Below are positions 59,721 through 64,000 of a stretch of 64,000 nt of DNA, one piece after another; within the stretch, counting starts at the first letter, position 1, and each line of letters begins with the position of its first letter. Both the position numbers and the translations under genes were made by a program. Origin of the DNA: Epiperipatus broadwayi (taxonomy: Eukaryota; Onychophora; Udeonychophora; Euonychophora; Peripatidae); the NCBI GenBank assembly GCA_028023455.1, contig JAQFVV010012400.1, forward strand, positions 17,785,490-17,849,489, given 5' to 3'. The notes under the pieces were generated by a model that saw only the letters and a program-made list of their open reading frames with translations, was not told the DNA's origin and did no database searches.

Positions 59721-60093
59721 CCACAGATGGCGTCCTACCAAAAACACCTATCAAGCGTATATTTCGTTTACATAAACGTCAGAGTAGTTAGTATTCACTA
59801 TCTCTAACTATAATTCCACTTTCAGATCATGATTTCAAGCTATTTGCTATCGTCAGTGAAAGACAGGAATAAAGAAACTAGATCTAAATACAAACTCTGA
59901 GCGTTTATGACGCTCAGAGTTTGTATTTAGATCTAGTTTCTTTATTCCTGTCTTTCACTGACGATAGCAAATAGCTTGAAATCATGATCTGAAAGTGGAA
60001 TTATAGTTAGAGATAGTGAATACTAACTACTCTGACGTTTATGTAAACGAAATATACGCTTGATAGGTGTTTTTGGTAGGACGCCATCTGTGG
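59721..60093. repeat. Perfect inverted repeat, 183-bp arms, 7-nt loop (family C)
   Basis: The left arm 59,721-59,903 and right arm 59,911-60,093 are exact reverse complements by my base-by-base check. They are separated only by TTTATGA. The arm begins CCACAGATGGCGTCCTACCA and ends AACTCTGAGCG, and it matches the first part of the 401-bp unit at 21,506 and 21,907. On the right the family sequence continues for about 45 bp (ACATAAATACAAGCGTTAGC), whereas on the left the arm ends in a TA run. If transcribed it would form a long, perfectly paired hairpin. Non-coding. Confidence 0.97.
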
Positions 60094-61168
60094 ACATAAA
60101 TACAAGCGTTAGCAAGTTTTTTAACTTGCATTTTTGTTTATCATATATATATATAAGCATGTATAGGGCTGGAAGATAAAAAAAGAGTTACTCGTATATT
60201 ATAAAATTTACCTTTTAAAAAATGTGATTGTATGTATCCTTCAGAAAAAGAAAAATGGCTGCCCAAATATCATAAAATTGGTGAATTGTAATGTTTTTTT
60301 ATTTGTTTGTTTATATTTTTAATAACTATAATTAAAGTTGTGTAGTTAGATATAACATAATTCATAATTCCATTGTGTTTTTATAACACCGATTCCAAGA
60401 AAATCTTTTATTTTATTACTTGTGAATTTCAGCTTAATCAGATTACTATAACTTATTCCCTAAACTCTTTTGTTTACATTTTTATTAAATTATAGCTAAT
60501 TAAAAGATTATTCAATAAAATTTTAGGAATGAATACAAAAATTAGTTTAAGTACTGAACAATTTCTGATTAAATAGAAAGGGTAAGAAATATTCTTTTCT
60601 ATTACAACCATAGATCAAATCTTTTATTTTATTTAGATATTTTTCCATTACTAATTTAATACATATTATATTGAAAATATTGCTTACTTCAACACTTTTT
60701 CAATTCATTGTCTTAGACAATTTATCTCTTTGGCTTAAATTAGTCCTATTTTAAGTACATTTAAACTACTTATGCAAACTCTTTAAAGATTGTATTAGGT
60801 ATTTTTTCAGTCAGTATACTAAAAATATTACCATCCAAATAGATAAATATTATATAGACTATATATATTTAAACATTTGTTGAATGAGTATTAAGTTTGC
60901 TTTAGAATGGCAAGTTAAAGTAATTAGGTAAAAACAAGGGTCCTCAATATTATCATGGGTGTTAATGTTGTTTACCATTACTTTCCCTCATTTTAATATA
61001 ATTAATGCTAATATTTCATGTTTAGAACTTAGATTTAAACATTAAAAATAATGAAACTTCTTACTAAGATTCTTACAAGGACATTAAAGTTGCTGTCCAA
61101 AATGAGGTCACGTAACTAGGCAACACCAAAGTCAAGTGAAATAACAATGCATCACTATCATTATTAAT
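60094..61168. other. A+T-rich DNA, no gene seen
   Basis: After the family C extension (to about 60,140) no gene or repeat is recognised. Confidence 0.45.
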
Positions 61169-61837
61169 AAAACAGTAGCAAGTCTCCCCATTTAGTAGTG
61201 ACATCTAGTGAAAGCCATAGTAATCAATGGATAATAGAATATTACATCGAAATCCCTATCTAATGCATATTTATCCAGTATCTCTAAATTAGTTTCTAGC
61301 AAGTAACTTTCATCAAAGAGAAGCTTTGAATCCGACAGCACTAGATTTTTGAAGATTATCTCCAGCAGAACCCTGTTTACCTTTTTAGTTAACTATAAAG
61401 TTTTGATCCCAAAATGAAAAAAACAATAATGTTTTCAATCCAAGCTAATTCACTTAGATAGTCAGATCTGAAACCGGTTTAATATATATACATTTTAGTG
61501 TCTTTGGGTATTTAATAACCATAGTCACCAACATCTTTGGCCAGGATAGATATTAAACCACTAAAACACTGTATTTTCATTTGCAGCTCATAGCTTTATT
61601 GTTAACCTAAAAAGGTAAAAGGTGGGCTACTGGGGAGTTTGTGTTAGATCCAAAGATATAGTTGCAGTGCACTCAGATCCAAGATGCCTCACTGATGAAA
61701 ACCACAAATTAGAAACTATCTGAAGATATTAGATGAGTAGGCTCGAGATAGAATTTTGATGCACAAACTTTCTTAAGTCCATTGATTATTATGGCTTGCA
61801 TTGTGACACTGCTGAATTGAGAGATTTACTACTGTTT
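61169..61837. repeat. Foldback element, family D (about 670 bp)
   Basis: The left arm starts AAAACAGTAGCAAGTCTCCC and contains AAAGCCATAGTAATCAATGG. The right arm carries CCATTGATTATTATGGCTTG and ends TTTACTACTGTTTT. The centre includes AATAATGTTTTCAATCCAAG and TTTAATAACCATAGTCACCA, as in the 40-kb array. Arms are diverged with indels. Non-coding. Confidence 0.75.
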
Positions 61838-62954
61838 TAACAACTTGTGTAAGCATAAGAAATAATGATCATGTGATGTTTTAATGGCATCATTATCTTT
61901 GATAGGATTTTCCATTATTGCCATTCTCTTCAATACCATTTATTATAGTATTTCAATTTTAAAGCTGCATCATAAATTTTAAAGCTCTTTACATCATTAC
62001 TATGTATAACTGTAATTATACAAATAAAGAAGATATAGATATTGCATAGATAGTAAAAAGAAATATATATTGTACACATTCCAATTTAGCCTGTGACTAA
62101 ATTGCAATAGTGTGTGCATAAAATAAAGAAAAAAAATCATCATCATATTTTCTTTTATAAAAGAGGGAAACTGTAGGGCATCTGAGTTCAAACCCTACAT
62201 GACCAAGTACCCAAAAGTCTCAGAAGTCGAGTGGGAGAAATATTTGTTTCTCTCTCTATTCAACTTTGTGTTAGTAAAAGGGATAATATATACTTTGAAT
62301 AGTTTAATAGTTGTATTTAAAAGTTAGAATTTTAAGGCACATATAAATAGTTGTCTGTAGACACAAACTCTATAAATCATTTTTCTAACTTTGCTTATTA
62401 ATCTTTTTTAAAGTTAATTTATATTTAATAGATTCTAATATTCTTTCTTTAATCATACTTTGATTCTAATACTTATCTTTATTTTATGAATTTTAATTTA
62501 TAGCTTTTTAAATCATTCATATTATTTTTAATAGGCAAGTTTTATATATTGTATGAATGAATATGTATACAAATATATTAAAAGAAATGGTTTTATTTAA
62601 ATCATTTTATAGTTTCTTTATAAAACAGTTATATTATTTAAGATCAATTTATTTATTTTGACTGAAAGAGTTAAAGGTTTCACCTAATGTTCAGACTAAT
62701 GTCAAGGGTTAATGAGAAGAGATAAAATGGTCAGGGTTGACATAGTCAAAAAGCCATGTGTAAGGATAAGGACAAAGAATCATTAATCAGTCATTGTAAT
62801 TAAAAAGACATCCAGATAATATTGGGGACCAGACTCAATAATAAATTTAGAAAAAAAATTGTCAATTCACAGAAAATATTTAACACAGACCACTAATGAA
62901 ATGCAGTTTATAACTGACCAAATGTTTTTATTAACAAAAATATGTGTGATGTCA
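61838..62954. other. A+T-rich DNA, no gene seen
   Basis: GATCATGTGATGTTTTAATG near 61,867 is the outer end of family D again. Beyond that there is no gene or repeat that I can support. Confidence 0.4.
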
Positions 62955-62957
62955 TCA

Positions 62958-63224
62958 GACAGAGCAGGTATATAGTCTGACAATAAGAAAGAAAAAAAAA
63001 AGGAGGGGATAAACATGATTGCTTTTAGAAACCACACATTTTTTAAAGGTTTCTACATCAATATGTTGGGGTAAAAATATTTTGTTGGCTTCTAATGGCC
63101 TATCAAGAAACCTATGCACATCATAAGAGTTTAAATCTAAAGTATTTAAAACACTGTATAACTGATTGCAAATATGAAAGAAGAAACTTATTGCCTCACC
63201 TGTGCTGTTAAATCCAAATGGGAG
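62958..63224 (-). CDS. Weak candidate exon, 89 open codons, no start codon
   Basis: The minus strand is open from just after a TAG at 63,225-63,227 down to a TGA at 62,955-62,957. The translation is not low-complexity in its middle (FNSTGEAISFFFHICNQ, SYDVHRFLDRPLEANKIFL, HIDVETFKKCVVSKSNHVY). I do not recognise a family. Near its 3' end lies CTCC, then ten T, then CTTTCTTATTGTCAG, a good-looking splice acceptor, so an exon-intron-exon reading is possible. It could equally be a decayed transposon fragment. Confidence 0.2.
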
Positions 63225-64000
63225 CTACAAGGTAAAATGCTGAAATTTGTGAAACCATGCCATTTGCTGAATTTGAATTAAAAGCACAAAGCAAAAAAAA
63301 AATGCTAAAATATATGGAAAGCAGAAATATCCATCAGTCTATCAAAAGTAATTATACCCAGAAGAAATGAAGAAACCATTCCAGTGCTAAAATGGTCCCT
63401 ATAGAAGCAAGTTATTTACATCATCATCACAGTAAAAAGAATTGCAAGCCCAAGCCAAAAATAGGACTGTTCCAGTAAACCACTGCAATTGGTAAATCTA
63501 CACATGTTACATATTGGTGTGTGGCTGATTTCAAATTCTAAACCATCAACAAGCTGACTTTAAAATGAAATTCCTTGGACTCTTTGAAACTGTCTTTACA
63601 TCAGAGGTTAAAAGAAGAACTGGTAATATCAATTTTAATTATATTTTTATCAGTAATTATTAACAAATTGTTTAATAATAAATCCATTTATCTCTCTCTT
63701 TAAATCGTAAAATGAGAGATTTTCAGTAATAATAAGTATTGCTCTAATGATATTATGTATTCTTAGATTATTACATGTAACCATTTATAGGTGTATTTTT
63801 TTTTATAAAATGTGTTTATTGTGTATTGATTCAATATGTTGATTTATATTGTATGTCAAAAAGGTTTAATAGTTTTTTATTCATAATGGGAATTAACACA
63901 TACACACACACCTAGTAACATAATTATGCTTACATGTATGTTGAGCATGAATGTTAAAAATTGCTAGAAATTTAGCATTAGGAGAAATGGATTTTTAAAG
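63225..64000. other. A+T-rich DNA, no gene seen
   Basis: No supported feature. Minus-strand sequence up to about 63,600 might extend the candidate coding region in other frames but shows stops. Confidence 0.35.

Overview
This is a 64-kb piece of a very A+T-rich animal nuclear genome, most likely an invertebrate. The evidence is indirect: there are no bacterial-style operons, microsatellites and inverted repeats are abundant, and the transposable elements are of metazoan type (RTE, Penelope-like, Ty3-type LTR, hAT, mariner). I could not fix the phylum. I found no host protein-coding gene, rRNA gene or intact tRNA gene that I would defend. Three short open frames (around 20.1, 43.8 and 63.1 kb) are listed only as weak exon candidates.

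Layout. 0-20 kb: anonymous A+T-rich DNA with long foldback elements (1.4, 2.4, 8.6, 18.5 kb), two relatives of a decayed hAT transposon (5.9-6.9 and 10.0-12.1 kb), a degenerate minisatellite (13.7-14.5 kb) and a fragment of a CR1/L2-like reverse transcriptase (17 kb). 20-31 kb: a short 5'-truncated RTE insertion, a direct-direct-inverted cluster of a 401-bp repeat, and an 8.06-kb LTR retrotransposon on the minus strand. That element has 2.28-kb LTRs, a tRNA-Lys-type primer site, a frameshifted gag and no recognisable pol. 31-37 kb: a decayed Penelope-like element on the minus strand, abutted by a decayed RTE copy on the plus strand. 38-41 kb: tandem repeats, an inverted repeat family and a long (GAT/AAT)n tract. 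42-46 kb: further reverse-transcriptase relics, a foldback and a tRNA-Met-like SINE head. 47-48.5 kb: a head-to-head arrangement of a 0.5-kb repeat. 49-52.3 kb: an intact RTE retrotransposon on the minus strand with a 992-codon ORF, a (TGA)n tail and a perfect 11-bp target-site duplication. 54-64 kb: a GGAT/GATA/GACA satellite, small TIR elements, a mariner relic, a perfect 183-bp inverted repeat and another foldback.

Most notable observations: (1) the differences between the two LTRs of the 8-kb element fall mostly at CpG sites and are of the CG-to-TG or CG-to-CA kind, the pattern left by germline cytosine methylation of a transposon; (2) a perfect 183+7+183 hairpin at 59.7-60.1 kb belongs to the same family as the 21.5-22.7 kb cluster; (3) four spaced palindromes of the form AGTGAC...GTCACT recur in the leader of the LTR element; (4) long foldbacks are unusually dense across the window.
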